Notes: generated by a model not told the origin, from the sequence alone. Positions 47,390 to 60,630 are shown, counted from the stretch's first letter. The stretch is 64,000 bases of DNA from Collybia mongolica (GCA_013420905.1 JAAXNY010000009.1:1302001-1366000), one strand, 5' to 3'. Program-made: numbers and translations.

Positions 47390-48861
47390 TCAACTTGCTC
47401 CATCGTGAAGTGCACAACAGACAGCAGCTATAAAGTAGTGATGAAACTATCATTCCATGTCCTCAAATGACATAAACGAACCTTTGTGGTGACCATTATA
47501 TTGCCGAACCGTCTCACCCGACGCCATTTCCCAAAGGCGGGCGGTGTGATCAGATGATGCTAGAGAAGAGTTAAATTATATGGGCAGAAACGCGTTCGTG
47601 CTCACCTGTCACCAAGTAGGCAGAATCAGCACTAAAAGCACAATCCCAAACCCAGCGCTGGTGACCCATCAAGGTCCGCTCTTGCTTAAACTCATAATTC
47701 TGCGATATTGACCAAATCTTGATGGTTGTGTCGGCAGAGCACGTCGCGAGGTATCTGATGCCATACCTTCAGATTGGAAAGACTGACCAGAAGCAAAAAA
47801 TCACCACTTTGCATCAGGGCTAAGCAAACACCGAGTTAGATACTTGTTGTGAGCGTGGAACCTCGTGACAGCCTGGAAACGTGGAAGGCCTGAGCTTTCT
47901 TCATTCACTTTCCAAACGTAACATTGTCCCTGAAAGAAAGAATAGGCAGCGTTTGTTTTGAAGTGTTATCCCTCCTACCTTGTTGTTACCGGCAACTAAA
48001 CAAGACCCATCGGATGCGAGGCTCACTGATCGAATTGGGACATCACCTGCTGGAGTCTTGCAACCTCGACAGATGAGAAGTCATGTAAAATGAACTAAAT
48101 CAAACTTTGGGAACTCACGAGTTCATGAGAGCATATGTTATCAGATAAGTCCCATTGTTTGATGCTTCCAGCTTGGTCACAAGAAATGAGTTCTCCCTGG
48201 TTCGGATGAATGCAAACGTCATTAACTATCAAAGAAATGGGTTTATAGATTGATTAATAAACATAGCCTGAGATTACTAACCAGGTGCAGAGTTGTCATA
48301 TGTGCGATGAAGTTGTGAGCTCCTGCAAAATACAATATATTTCATCGTTCACCAAATTACATATCTAGCAGACTCACCGAAGGTCCCATATTTTGATTGT
48401 TCCATCTTCACTTCCCGTAACTAGCCACTTTCCTTCGCTGTGAAATGATACAGAGGTTACATTCATCGCATGCGCGTCGAATGTAACAAGCTACAACCAT
48501 TGAGAGTCACAGTTGAACTTGGGAGTACGTTTACTCACAGGTTCAGACGAAGCACTCGATATTTCATAGACGTTGACCTTCTTGTGAATTGCCGCAGCCA
48601 GAAGTCGCTTGCTTTCAAAGTTGCGTCAACACAAGAGTGAATATTGGGCTTCCGAAAACCTCACTCGGGAGATATTGCAAGGCGATTGACTTGCTGTATC
48701 GCCAAGATAATAACTGAAAATCAGGCGCTCGATCGGTAAGTCCTTTTTGTACTCACTCCTGATTCGCCTGTCCGTGCAATCGTTCGGGAACAAATCCCAC
48801 TCCAAGCCTCCCAAAAACGAATCTCGTGATCATAAGAACCAGTTACAAGAATTACGGACAT
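47390..48861 (-). CDS. LST8: LST8, WD40 subunit of TOR complexes
   Basis: Seven-bladed beta-propeller that binds the TOR kinase domain in TORC1 and TORC2. Start [19 protein letters not shown] (48859-48861) agrees with the family start. Then [138 protein letters not shown] and [15 protein letters not shown]. An intron just after GHHK gives the final exon [12 protein letters not shown] and a stop at 47390-47392; without it the frame would end a few residues earlier in an aberrant tail. Ten or so short introns. Confidence 0.94.
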
Positions 48862-51395
48862 GTCATGCCGGGTCGAGGAGCCCTTTAATGGCAATACCGG
48901 CGCAGGCATAAGTCCAGCAATGAATGGAGTGGTGATCAAGTTCTAATACTAGTAACCACTTGCCAGGATGAGAACGTTCGGCCAACATGAACGTGCAATC
49001 ACAACAACAGTAAACACACCACTACCACTAACTTTGGCTCCAAGGACCATCATAAATCCCATCCAATTGTTTGGCGCGAGTATGGGGTTTACCGTGCTTG
49101 CAAATCACATGGCGTCGGTTCGCGCGTGTGTTTATCTATATATCTTGTGAGAATACTTACCAGCGAAGATCGACAATCTTCTTTATCTGATCATTTGCAT
49201 GGCCAAAGGCCGGGTGCCTTGACCGTGTTTAGATGAAAGAAGTAGAAGCTACAAGGCCAAGGTATGATGGTAATTTATTTACAATCAACTAATTGTACAC
49301 TCACCTCCGAGGATCACTCTTCCCGCAGCCCCACATGCCAGTGAGGGTCTTCGACATGAATGATATATTGGTGAGCCTTCCACATTAAGGGCACGCTCAC
49401 CGTACATGCGCGACATGCATGCTCACAAGCCGGCACAGTATCTAGAAATGGGCTGATCAATAACCTCGCACTGTGGTGGATTACGTAGATGCGTCCCCCA
49501 TCAACTCGTGCCTCTCCTCGACATATCTTTTGAGGATGTCTGATCTTTCATGCCTTCCTCGTACTTATTTCCGGATCCGCGAAGATTGATTTAACGTACT
49601 ATTTGGTGGAACTTCTTCGCCAGAAATGTGTCGTTCGGCCCCTCTCGCGATCACTAATTGTACCGGCGGGTTTCCACTGGTCTTATTTCCCAGATATTGG
49701 CGTTAATCTTGTCCTCTCTAACGAAAATGAATTAGCCTTCTAGATTTTTCATGGCAAAATTGTGAACATCAGTTCACGCATACCTCGGTCGTGGTTGCGA
49801 TCGAGACCCACTGCTCTTATAAAAGGGATCAAGACGAAGCTAAAATATCACTTCGGCACCTGGCCTAGTTCAAGCTCGTAAATTCCTGGTGATCCTGGCT
49901 ATGAACGCCCCCCCTGCATTCCCTGTATGCTGCCCTCTCATAGACAAAAATCTCCACTTACCCTTCTTAGGCTGGAACACGGGTATTCTTTTGGTCATCG
50001 AACGCTCAAATTGTTTATGGCACAGTCCAATCCACCAGCCGTATGTCCGATGTGAGTTTGCTCCAAGTCTATGATGTCCTTTATATGATCCACTTAGCGT
50101 TCTTATTCTGTAAAGGGTACACAGGTGCTGGTAATCAGGGACGACCACGGGAGGATTATTAGTCTACCGTAAGTGCTGAAAGGTTGCCGCCCTTCCTGAT
50201 GACATCGCTGAACACTGAATAGTGCTGCTGGAATCACAAAAGTAACCTAGAGCTAGATATTTCATTTCCGAGTCAAATTATTGTACAGCATTACTTATCC
50301 GAGGAGTCACTTTTACTTATACAAGATGTAGACGCACTCAGACTAAATAGCGTTTGGACATACTATATATATTGATTAATACTTCCGCCGGGAATGCAAA
50401 ACACTGTAACGTTACACTCTTCCCCTTAACCGTGCTGGACCTTCATAAACACATCATGGTTGAGGGACAAAAAAAGAGAGAGTGAAATGAGAAGATCCTG
50501 TCTTGATTGACAGGAGATGTCTGATTTTCGTACCCCAGAAGCCTCGTGTTCGTGGTCTTTCTCCGACATTCTTAAGGGTCATGAGAGGTATGGTACCAAA
50601 AATCGGGGTGGTGATGTAACGGTTGTGTGTGTGAGGCTGGGCCCGCACACTTGTGATCAAATCCATTACCAACTAACGATGAAACAAAATAGCTCAGGTT
50701 CAAAACTTCCGAGATCTGCTGTGTGAAATCCGAAAACGAGGGGCAGCGACAAAGTCTCCAGTGTTTATCTTTCCCCAGCGGTCATGGTCGTTCTTTGGTG
50801 AGTGGCGCAAAATGGGAATGCAGGGTGCACCACCGCCGCGGAAGAATATTGGTGATGGGGTGCATACTTGAAACGGCCGCCCCGGATGTATTCATAGCGA
50901 TGGAACGACAACTTACTGTGTCCTAGAATAGTGCATATGGGATGAAGCTACTCAACCATATCGTGCATGATAAGCACTTAACGGCGAACAACAAAACGAG
51001 GGCCAAGTGTGTGCTTACCACTTAGTACCCGCCCGACATTGATCAGAGGAAGATCATGCGATCGTGTTATGGATCTACATAGAATCGATGATCGATGACT
51101 CAATGTTAAGGATCTTGCAGCAGAAAATGAAGCCGTATATAAGTAAGCTGCAGTACCGATCAGACGATGAAGTATATAAAATAAACGCCCGTAAACGAAC
51201 GCTCAAGGTATCTGGGCATCGTTGTCTGAAGATCAGGTTACACCAGAGCATGGATTCAGAGTGGGGATCATAATCAGGCAGAAAACAATTCATAACAGAT
51301 TCTGGAGGGCCGGATGGTCCTGGGGGGGGTCTTGTTGTACGTTATTAACGAGGCGGGGCTCGTCCTGGGATGTCAAGTTCAAGCCATTTCAGTAG
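48862..51395. other. Gene-poor interval of 2.5 kb
   Basis: Only short ORFs (longest 92 codons at 49870-50148, minus) without motifs. No tRNA- or snRNA-like sequence recognised. The left end is the LST8 promoter; the right end is the 3' flank of the ALKBH7-like gene. Confidence 0.45.
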
Positions 51396-52220
51396 TCACG
51401 GTATGCGTCGATGAGGATTTACCCTAATCATGATACTTAGTCGTTGTCCGGCATCTATGGCTTGTCCATTCATACCTCCCTTGAGAATTGAGTGTTTGTA
51501 AGTGAAACGCATAGCATTTCTTGAAGCATTTGATTAGTTCTGTGTCGTACTGTCAGTAAGCATGGACGGCGGGGTACCTTTGTAAGTAGACACTGCCTGA
51601 TGGTAAAGCAACATCGAAATTGCCATGGTTTGCAGTGGGTCCCTCCATTCGTAATATGCGCTCCCCGCCCAAGCTAACTCCCAAGATCCAAGATCCACTT
51701 GCTTCTATGTTATCGATGTGGGGACGTATGTGGCCATGCGATGCGAGATGAAGGAGATGCGTTTGGGTTTTTGGAGTCGGACAAAGAGAATGTAGGCGAG
51801 TCAAGATAGGCACAAGGCCTTCAATGTCTTGGGGCCAACAAGTTAGGTGCATCTCCCTAAAGTTATGAATTACACCATCGTAATGCCCCTGTATCCGGAA
51901 AGATGGGTTACTAAATTGTTGGATTTCATGCAGTGGAAAAGTACCTCCTCAAAGTTATAGTACATATCAGGTAGAAAAATGTGTCGGAGACTTAAATTGG
52001 TGTCCAGTTTATGCGCTTTCCTCCGTTGACGTACTTCTCGACTGTCCATTCGGTCCAACTTCTGTAGAGCAGCAGTTAATAAGATTCGTTGCTCAGGGCC
52101 TGAGAAATATGTTGGCCATAACGTGAAATCTTTGGTGTAAGATATGGTGGTGATGGTGTGACAGGTCAAACTCTGTTTCGCTCGCAGTGCGAATAAGTAG
52201 CGAGTCGGGAGGGTTAGCAT
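51396..52220 (-). CDS. ALKBH7-like mitochondrial 2OG-Fe(II) dioxygenase
   Basis: Member of the AlkB family close to animal ALKBH7, a mitochondrial protein. Start MLTLPTRYLFALRAKQSLTC (52218-52220), Arg-containing and lacking acids, as in a presequence. Then FTLWPTYFSGPEQRILLTAA, SLRHIFLPDMYYNFEE|VHLF, and SHGHIRPHIDNIEASGSWILG with the HxD motif (HID), followed by VSLGGERILRMEG. After an intron the last exon gives NAMRFTYKHSILKGGM, where the distal His lies, and QRLSIMIR with the 2-oxoglutarate Arg. The stop at 51396-51398 assumes read-through at IMIR|VNPHRRIP; a donor gtaaat at that point is possible. Head-to-head with the carrier-like gene (181 bp between starts). Confidence 0.85.
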
Positions 52221-52401
52221 GATAATGTTGCTCTTTGGAGAGCCATGCAACCTAGTTTAACTTGAAGTGTAGTAGTCTGAGTTCGATCTCATGGCGGTTG
52301 TTTGAGATGGAAGCTGATGATCACGGGCCCTAACAGAGCTTCTCAAATGTATTTGATGAGACGGTTTATATGTTGCCAGCATGTAGATACCTGACTACCG
52401 T

Positions 52402-53807
52402 ATGTCTGGGAATAATCCTGACGAGCTTGCTCTCCAACAAAGCATCAGTACGTGTCTTTCATAAATATTTCTGGTAGGAAGCTTAATGAATGCTCTTGTA
52501 ATTCAGAAGAACAACAAGCAAACTTTGAGGCCGCGGTCGCTCGAACATTGGCACGAAGTTTGGCTCTGTACTTCTCTCGTCCTGTACGGTTGTTTCGGCC
52601 CACCAAAGGTCAAATCACTTTTAATAAAAATTTCAGAATGGCAATAATTGATATGTTGTGCTAGTTAGCGGATGGCAATTTATGAAGGTTCTTGCAGCTC
52701 AGCACGGCAAGTCTTTGGGCCCCCAGTACATGATCTCATTGGTCAAAAACCAAGGTGTAAGCCGTGATATCACATTAGCCCTTGATGGAATCCTGTTTCT
52801 AACGACTTATGTAAATAGTTTATTGTCATTCCCAAGCACTTCGTTCCTCCTATGCTCGTAAATGCGCTTTTGGGGACTGTCTTGTGGACAACCTATGCAG
52901 AAACCTCCAGGGTGATTGAGTCCACCTTTGAGCACCACCCCACTATAACTACTGCAGTGGCTGGCGGGGTGGCCGGGGGCATGCAAGCATTGGTCGCTGC
53001 TCCTGCTGAGAATGTTCGTATTATCTTGGAAGGGGGATCTTCCAGGAATGGAAATCCGGCATCTAATGCGTGGAAAGATGTCTTTCGAGGCTCCGATTAT
53101 GCGTCTGTTTCCAAGCAAACGGATATAGAGGACATTCGACAAGTCAGGCGTTGGATGAAAGATGTTGGAGAAATGGCGGGCCGCGGTTGGGGAGGGTGGG
53201 GATGGGGTTTCGGAAAAGACATTTGTGGTAAGTCTTCTGAATACCCGAGTGTATAGAAGTTCATGCCTCTTGGAAGGATTCGCTATCTTCTTTTCAATAT
53301 TTGAAGTTACACGTCGGGTCGCCTTAAAAGCGAAGACGGCTTCTTTTGTTCTCCTCAACAGAGGTGTTGCTGGAAATATTACTGGAGAACGGTCAGGGCT
53401 TGGGCGTAATTTTCCTCGTATAATTCATTGTGGAACGCTTATCACTGGTGGTGTAGGAGAGCCTTTTATCAGCATGGAACTTATACTAAAGAAAGTATAT
53501 CTAACAGGTTATGGCAGGTTTGGCGTATGAAATCGCTGCTCGGCCGTGGGATATTGCTCGACGCACAGTTCACCTTGAAGCTATGAAGGAAACCAAATTG
53601 ACATGTATATGGACTATTATTACTCATAAACTGCAACGAGACGGTGTTCGATCCTTTTTTGAACTTCCTCCGCTTGCCCATGATAATAATGCCCAAGTTG
53701 TATCTAAATGTAAAAGAAGATTACACCGCGCGATTCGAGCGCTTGGTAGGGTTGGCCCATGGGGCATCGGATTTCTGGTATGGGAGATATATGGTGAAGG
53801 AGTGTGA
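52402..53807 (+). CDS. Degenerate mitochondrial-carrier-like protein
   Basis: Start MSGNNPDELALQQSI, spliced to EEQQANFEAAVARTLARSLALYF. The middle exons give FSRPVRLFRPTK|VSGWQFMKVL, QYMISLVKNQG and FIVIPKHFVPPMLVNALLGTVLW. TAVAGGVAGGMQALVAAPAENVRIILEGG resembles the second carrier repeat with PxE and Arg, but the full PxDxxxxR signature is not repeated three times. The C-terminal part has LAYEIAARPWDIARRTVHLEA (a third repeat, PWDIARR) and ends GFLVWEIYGEGV at 53807. About 330 residues. It is probably an SLC25-related inner-membrane protein that has lost standard transport residues; substrate unknown. Divergent from ALKBH7-like. Confidence 0.72.
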
Positions 53808-54100
53808 CGATGCTAGTACATTGCACTATACTCATCTCGATAACATAGGTTGGACACATGGCACCACTAATATGACTTATCACAAGAGTTGTGATGACTA
53901 TGAGGTATAATACTCTTCAATTGAAAATGTGGGAGGGAGAAATGCTCTTGGAAAGAATTCCAACCTCCCTCAAACTCTTGTGCTGTATTACATAATCTAT
54001 TCTGACTCTTGGCAACCGCAAGTCAATAAATTTATCAGTATCTTGATACACACCAACGTTAAACGTTAAACATTGAACCTTCACGTCCACCTACCCTGTG

Positions 54101-55493
54101 ATGCCTCGTTGTACCCGAAAAGGATGCGGTCAAGTATATGGACCGGATAATGCGAAAGATATCTGCACATACCATCCTGGCGCTCCCGTCAGTACTATTT
54201 CAGCACAGATCAGAACCTAACTTTTTTTTTTTACTAAATAATCGATACTTCCCAGGTCTTCCATGAAGGTCTCAAGTCATGGTCATGCTGTGCTGATGTG
54301 AACAAACCTGTCCTGGAATTTGATGATTTCATGGCAATACGAGTATCTCCAGTTGTTCTAGAATACAAGTAATGATATTGATTTAGTCGATCTATAGGGG
54401 TGCTCGACCACAGACGGACATACCGACGAGACTCCAAAAGATGCACCTAAAACCATACCCACCACCACGTTCACCGTGTCAGACACACCACAGGGTGGAG
54501 AGGTGTATTCACCTACCCACCTCGCAAAACAACCAGTCACACCGCCTCTGGTGGCCCAGGCAACAGTAGATGAGGAGGATGATGCGAGTGCTGTTATCGA
54601 CCCTGGTACCAAGTGCAGGAGGATCGGATGCAACGTCGTATTTGTAAATGATGAGATTAACAGATTGGGCGATGGCGAGGGCACTGTTTGCCAATACCAT
54701 CCAGCACCTGTAAGGACTAAATTCCCATTTATGCACCCATATAACTGAGACTATGCAGCCTATTTTTAGGGAGGGAAGCAAGGTTTGTGGATGTTTCGGA
54801 ATGGTACCCCCCTTCTGAGGTTTGCCCTTGCAGGGTTATTTGTGCTGCAAGCGTCGTGTATTAGAATTTGAGGAGTTTCTCAAAATCACAGGTTGCCGAA
54901 AAGGTCGTCACCTATTCTCTCCATCTGTTGCAAAGGAAGTCGTACGTCCAGGATTCAAGTGGAACTGCCCATTTGCGCTGACCTTGGCAGGCCGAGGAAA
55001 TGACTGACTGTCGGGTCGATCATTATCAAACATTGGATAAAGTTCATGTGTCAATATTTGCCAAGAAAGTAGACAAAGAGCGTAGCACTGTGACGTTTAG
55101 GGAGAGACAGGTGACGTGTACACCAAGAGTTCAGTGTTGCTAAGCGAATCTCAAACGAATTCCAGATCACTGTTGACCTTTACCTCCCAGGCCAAAAGAG
55201 ATTTTTACGTGTCATTGATCTTTTTGGACCTATTAATCCGGCCGAATCGGTATCTCAATTCTTTGGAACAAAGGTACGTTACCCAGTGATTTGTTCAGCT
55301 TTCCCAGCGATAGAGGTATCACATCCAGGTTGAGCTGCATCTTCAAAAGCGCGATACTCGAAGCTGGATTGTCCTTGAAAAAACTACCCAGAACCTCGGT
55401 AATATCGCTCTTACATTTGGTGTGGGTGGCAGAACAGGTACGGTTGGTGCTAAAGACGTGGTGCTGGACGAAACCAACAAGGTTCGGGGGTAA
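54101..55493 (+). CDS. CHORD-CS domain protein (RAR1/CHP-1/melusin-like HSP90 co-chaperone)
   Basis: Zinc-binding cofactor of HSP90 and SGT1. Start MPRCTRKGCGQVYGPDN; the first CHORD module continues ICTYHPGAP|VFHEGLKSWSCC and VLEFDDFMAI|.GCSTTDGH. A Thr/Pro linker follows (54420-54600). The second module is CRRIGCNVVFVNDE...CQYHPAP|PIFREGSKGYLCCKRRVLEFEEFL with GCRKGRHLF. The C-terminal CS domain has CRVDHYQTLDKVHVSIFAKK, ITVDLYLPGQKRFLRVIDLF and VELHLQKRDTRSWIVLEK. Stop at 55491-55493. Five or six introns. It lies tail-to-tail with mitochondrial IF-2 (78 bp between stops). Confidence 0.92.
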
Positions 55494-55570
55494 GTTTCAT
55501 CGTTGCCTGATCAGACTTTCGTCTATTGTCTGTGCTCAGGCATTATTGCAAAATATAGGTAGTTTTTTAA

Positions 55571-58500
55571 CTAAAGCACGCCAGGCTTCTCCACCTTTTC
55601 ATACATCTGTATGAGATCGCCTTGTTGAAGATCGGCGAAGCCCTCAAAGCTGAGACCACATTCCGAACCCTTACGCACTTCTGTTACATCCTTTTTCATA
55701 TGTCGCATAGTGTTCAGGGTACCTGATAAGCCATGAGATTAGAATTGTTTTTGTTGAGGCAATTAGTGCAACGAACCTTTATGTATTGTCGCGCCATCCC
55801 TGATGACCTTTGCAAACTTGGCCTTTTCGATCAGGCCATTGGTGACCCGGCAACCAGCAACCTTCTTGGTTTGTTTGGCCTTGAGTTGAATCTCAAAGAG
55901 TTGTAGCACCGTTGCTTCTCCAGTCACCCTGCTTTCGATTATAACAGGAAGGAGGCCAATTACACGATCCTTAACGTTCTCCATCAATCGATATATGATA
56001 TTCGAGGTCGTTATTGGCACATCATTTTGAGCGGCCAAATTTTCGATAGACCGAGGGGCTGAAACTGAAAACCCAACAACCATACCTGGTGCAGACCCTG
56101 ATGTGAGTTAAACCGCAAACCATGCAAATCAATTCTGACCTCCGACTGCTTTAGCCATCATGATGTCGGACTCTGAGATTTCGCCGACGCCAGACGAGAT
56201 GATTCGAGTTGTTACTTGTTTGTTGCCGATTCCCTCCAAAGCACCAGTAACTGCCTCTGCGCTTCCACTGACGTCGGCTTTGATGATCAAGCGTAGTTCC
56301 TTCGGCCCGTTCTCGCTATATTGCGGCTCTGGGTCTGTTGTTGCTGCTTTCGACTGTTGCGTAATTTCGCGTTGCTCTCGCTCCTGCCTCCGGCTCGTAT
56401 TGATGGCTTTGACGTCCACCAACGATGCCTCAATATCAGCTTTGCGAATTCTATTGTTGATCGCCTTCTTGACCTCGGCTTCGGTACCCTGCAACACTTC
56501 GTCCCCAGCACTAGGCAGTGTCTTCCAACCAGAAACAGTAACCGCTGTTCCGGGAAGTGCGGCCTTTATAGCAGCACCTGTCGAGTTGGTCATAACTCTA
56601 ACTTTCGCCTGGCTTACTCCGCTGATAATATGGGAGCCGGTCTTCAGACATCCGCGGAGGACCAGCACGGTGGCAACAGGACTGGTTGTATTTATTGTGA
56701 ATCATCATACTGTTGCCGATCAGAGTGACTTACCCAAGCCCTTTATGAATTTTGGATTCCAATACAAAACCATGGACAAGGCCATCTTGCTCCGCTCGCA
56801 AATCTTGCATCTCAGCAATGACAGAGAGGGTTTCCACAAGGTCAGGCAAGCCGCGCCCGGATAAACCAGAAACTTCTACAGAGGGAATGTCGCCACCGAA
56901 CTCTTCAAGTTGAACATTCTCTGCCAAGAGGGCCTTCTTGACAGCATCCTGATTTTATGGTTTAGATAGATGATGGATTGCAAATTGCGTTCGTGAGACG
57001 CTTACGATGTTAACTCCGGGTTTATCGACTTTGTTTATAGCGACTACGACCCCAACCTTGCCTTCATCCTTCTTAATAAGTTCAATGACTTCTCTCGTTT
57101 GCGGTTTGATTCCGTCATCAGCAGCTACTACGAGCACGATGATGTCGGTCACACCAGCGCCACGAGCACGCATTGCCGAGAATGCAGCATGACCGGGAGT
57201 ATCAAGGAAAGTGATGGATTGTGGTCCACTTGTATTACCTGCTGTCTTAGAAACTGGCACTGAGAATGCCCCAATGTGTTGTGTGATACCGCCTGCTTCT
57301 CCTTTGGCGACGGAGGTAGAGCGTAAAGTATCAAGTAGGGTCGTCTTTCCATGATCAACATGGCCCATGATAGTCACGATAGGAGGACGGGGAGGAAGAG
57401 TTGATGGATCACAGAGAGGACTGTTTTGACCTGTTCAAATACCCCAACAATGTGTAACTGAGTGATACGCACGGAGGATATATGTCAAAAGCGGCCTCGT
57501 CGTTGACGATGGGGTTTCGCCCGAATTCCTCAGCCAAAAGAACAGCATAGTCAGATGTCAAAACTGAGCGACAGGAAGATTAGGTTCAGGGGCATGTATA
57601 GATCGGTGACCATAGGTACGAACCATAATCATATTTGGCTTCCTGTGCCATTCCTGCATTCCTCATTTTTTGCTGCAAGCGTTCTACCATACGTCAATGT
57701 GGAGTGAATATATTCCGGGGCTAAACACTTACCGAGGCGGACTCCAAGCAATCTAGCTAATGTCCCAACGGAAACGGTGCTAGGTATGTAAACGTCGGCG
57801 GTCAACCGTTTTTCTACAAAGACCTTCGTTCTCATCTTTGGTTCAAGACCCCGCGATTTCGGACTGTCCTTTGTATGGCGAATGAAGGTTACATCTTCAT
57901 TAGCTTTAGATAAGAGGGACCCGCGCCCCTTTTGAACAACGCGATTCGGGCGAATGTTGCGTAAGTTCCGTCCAGCAACATCAACAGACGGAACGACGGT
58001 AGATATCTTTTTGTAAGCGTCTTGTACTTCGGGGGTAGGACGAGGGGCATTAGGGCCGCTAGTCCGTGGGCCTGGCGATATACGAGAACCAAATGTTCGT
58101 TCCATCAAATTTTGGCGCTGTTGGGATACTCCGCTGCTCTGTCCATGATAGGACTTATATCTATCAAGTCGCCTATGTGTGTTGTTTGAGTCTAGAGGAT
58201 CCTTCACTAGTAAATCCTGATGAGGTGCGGTGTCCCTTCGTAATCGACGATCGTTGGTATGTGATAACGTTTGGTGGCTATTCGAAGGGGGCGACCCACT
58301 CGGTGCATTAGTTTTTAAGGCTTGTGGTATTGGTTTTTTCCATTTTTTGAGTGGATTGGAGGGGGGAATCTTGGAAAGTTGTTGAGGCGTCGTTGGCGGC
58401 GGAGGAATTGAAGAAGACGGAGAGCTTGCATATGCATTTACTCCTGAAGGTAGGGAGCCTTGAGATAGGGTCCATTTCGTCATGTTTGACGATCTTCCGA

Positions 58501-58879
58501 CACCTGTGGAGGAGCCTAGTGGACAAGGGGTAGACGGTATTGACCATTGACTCGGAGAGGGGTCTTGTGCTGAGTCTGTGCCGTGTTTCGAAGAACCTGC
58601 CTGCAAAGGGCCATCATATGCCGCAGGTAGACTCAAACGAGATGGCTGGAGATAGGCCGCCTTTGAAGGAGCCCATTTACCCAGACTAGCAGTATTTCCC
58701 GCAATGGGTTCTGAAGGGGTATCCAAAATTGCAGGCTAGACATCGTTGACTTATCGAGTGCTCAAAGCGCATGAGATACACTGGTAACACACCTTTGCTC
58801 TTGCTGTTGCAGTGGCGGCCGACCGAGTCTGAGAATACGACGATTGAACTATAGGCCATACCTTGCGATGCCGGTGCAT
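55571..58879 (-). CDS. IFM1: Mitochondrial translation initiation factor IF-2
   Basis: GTPase that places fMet-tRNA on the mitochondrial ribosome. Start [20 protein letters not shown] (58877-58879) is a good presequence, spliced to [15 protein letters not shown] long Ser/Pro-rich region (57630-58720) precedes the G domain: G1 [11 protein letters not shown]2 [13 protein letters not shown]3 [11 protein letters not shown]4 AINKVDKPG and G5 EVSGLSGRG. Domain [26 protein letters not shown], domain [23 protein letters not shown], and the C2 region [14 protein letters not shown] with [14 protein letters not shown]. The stop at 55571-55573 follows VEKPGVL. About 950 residues. The linker segment [20 protein letters not shown] resembles an IF2 N-domain. 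Gene symbol by function; yeast name IFM1. Confidence 0.93.
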
Positions 58880-59074
58880 GACCACTAAAAATGCAAAGAG
58901 TCGGAGTGTCTGTCCTTCTCTCGTATAACTGCAACACGTGACGTCCAAAATCTGTCAATTGACGCCCTAGCCTAACTTGAAGTACAGTACCCAGTTTCTA
59001 TTTCCCCACTCTCTCTGAAACTGCAACTTCTCAGCTATTTCCATAAGGATACCTAGGAGCGACTAGCGTGCACT
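58880..59074. promoter_or_regulatory. Divergent promoter between IFM1 and the scramblase gene
   Basis: 195 bp separate the two start codons; both products are predicted mitochondrial, so co-expression from a shared promoter is plausible. No TATA box seen. Confidence 0.4.
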
Positions 59075-60630
59075 ATGATACTTGGCCAATCTACGCTGTT
59101 ACGTGCTCGACCTTGTCCCCAAAGACCCCTTCAGGCGTACCGTGCATATACATTGTCACGTATTTCCAGCCACCAACCGGGCGCTTCACGACGGCGACAG
59201 GAAGGTAGGACCTCCCCACGCCCTTTGATCTCAGCGTCCCGACAAGTGGCGCCTTCTGAGGATGCGTCTCAGTTATGGTATACCAGCCAACGTCCACCGA
59301 CCAGTAACCCCGAGGAGGGGCTGAAATGGCTTCTTCTTGAGAATAATACCCTTGTAATTGAAAGGTAGGCTTCATCGTGTGATATGAAGCTTGTCCGGCT
59401 ATTCGAACTCTTTAGACAGCTGGAAATGTTAAATATCTTCGTCGGATTTGAGCAGTCCAACAGGTATTCCATTAGTATGCACTCCCTGCTCGTGTATATA
59501 TCATGTCTTATTAACGAGTTATAGGTAATGAGGCAGGAGAGCCGGTTGGTTACATCGCGGAAGAACCTAAAGGCTTTTTTGGAGTTATTGCGCGTCAGGT
59601 CTTCGCGACGCATAGGCCTTTCCGAGCAGTCATTATGGATTTGAAAGGCTCGCCTGTGATGTGGGCACGTGTCACAATCAGTGCATTAAGCACCAAGGTT
59701 ATTGACCTTACAAGAACCCATTAACAGGTTCGTCGACCATTTGCATGGGTCAATTCGAGGATGTATGTGCAGCGCCTAAAGGATTTATCGGAGTATACGT
59801 CAGGGGGAGAGCCCGTGCTTGACACATTTGCAGAAGTTCAACAAGTTTGGCACCCATGGCGAAGGCGCTACAACCTCTTCATTCGGTGAGTGGAGAGATG
59901 GCCATTTGATCTAATTTAAGGACACATTCAAACCTCGTTGCACTACAGTAAAAGTACCCAACGCATACTTTCGGTAGCCTCGGAATCGCAGCCACAACCA
60001 GAACCAGAAACATTCTCCCAGTTTGCCAAAGTTGATTCAGGGTTCCTAGCTTGGCATTTCAAGCTCTTGGACGACCGCGGAGAAGAACTTGCTTATCTGA
60101 GTCGAGCCTTCCGAGGATTTGGCCGCGAGGTACAGTTTATCTTTTTCCATCTGTGACTGAGTTGCTTCAACTGTGACTTTTAGATTTTCACGGATACAGG
60201 TACCTATTCACTTCATGACCAACATGATGTTTCTTCTAATCGGCTGAATCAAGGGCGGTACTCACTTCGTTTCGGTCCCGGAGATGCTGATCCTAACAGC
60301 TCCGCGAATGCCGTCACAACTCCAATAACTTCCAAACTCACACTTGACAAACGTGCTGTCCGCCCCATCTCACCAACTAATCCAACTGATGGGCTTTGTT
60401 GATCACGTCCCTTATAGCTCATTCTCGCTCTAGCCGGTGTGTTAACCGAAATTTTACTTGCCCCCTAGAGACTTAAGTCCTTGATGACAGTCAACATTGA
60501 TTTTGATTACTTCTCCCGTCATTCTGCTTCAGGAAGGTGAGAATATAACTACGCTGGCCTTATCGGCATGTAAATATTAAACATGTGTTTCTATAGTGGT
60601 GGCTTCCTCGGCATGTCGAGCTGGGAATAA
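59075..60630 (+). CDS. Phospholipid scramblase-family protein, mitochondrial (Aim25-like)
   Basis: Start MILGQSTLLRARPCPQRPLQ with Arg-rich presequence (59075). Then EEGLKWLLLENNTLVIERQLEM... and IFVGFEQSNRYSIS|NEAGEPVGYIAEE. GFFGVIARQVFATHRPFRAVIMDL follows, then RRPFAWVNSRMYVQRL, VQQVWHPWRRRYNLFI, FLAWHFKLLDDRGEELAYLS and FTDTGTYSLHD. The frame appears to stop at 60400-60402 (DGLC), but splicing after LDKRA to LILALA and then to VNIDFDYFSRHSASG restores the conserved hydrophobic helix and the DYFSRHS block. A last intron leads to GGFLGMSSWE and a stop at 60628-60630. About 400 residues. The family moves or binds phospholipids in membranes; the exact role in fungi is not settled. Confidence 0.87.

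Noticed and set aside
60391..60402. Apparent stop of the scramblase gene at DGLC-TGA
   Set aside because: Removing introns after LDKRA and after LILALA restores a conserved helix and DYFSRHS; the TGA lies in an intron.
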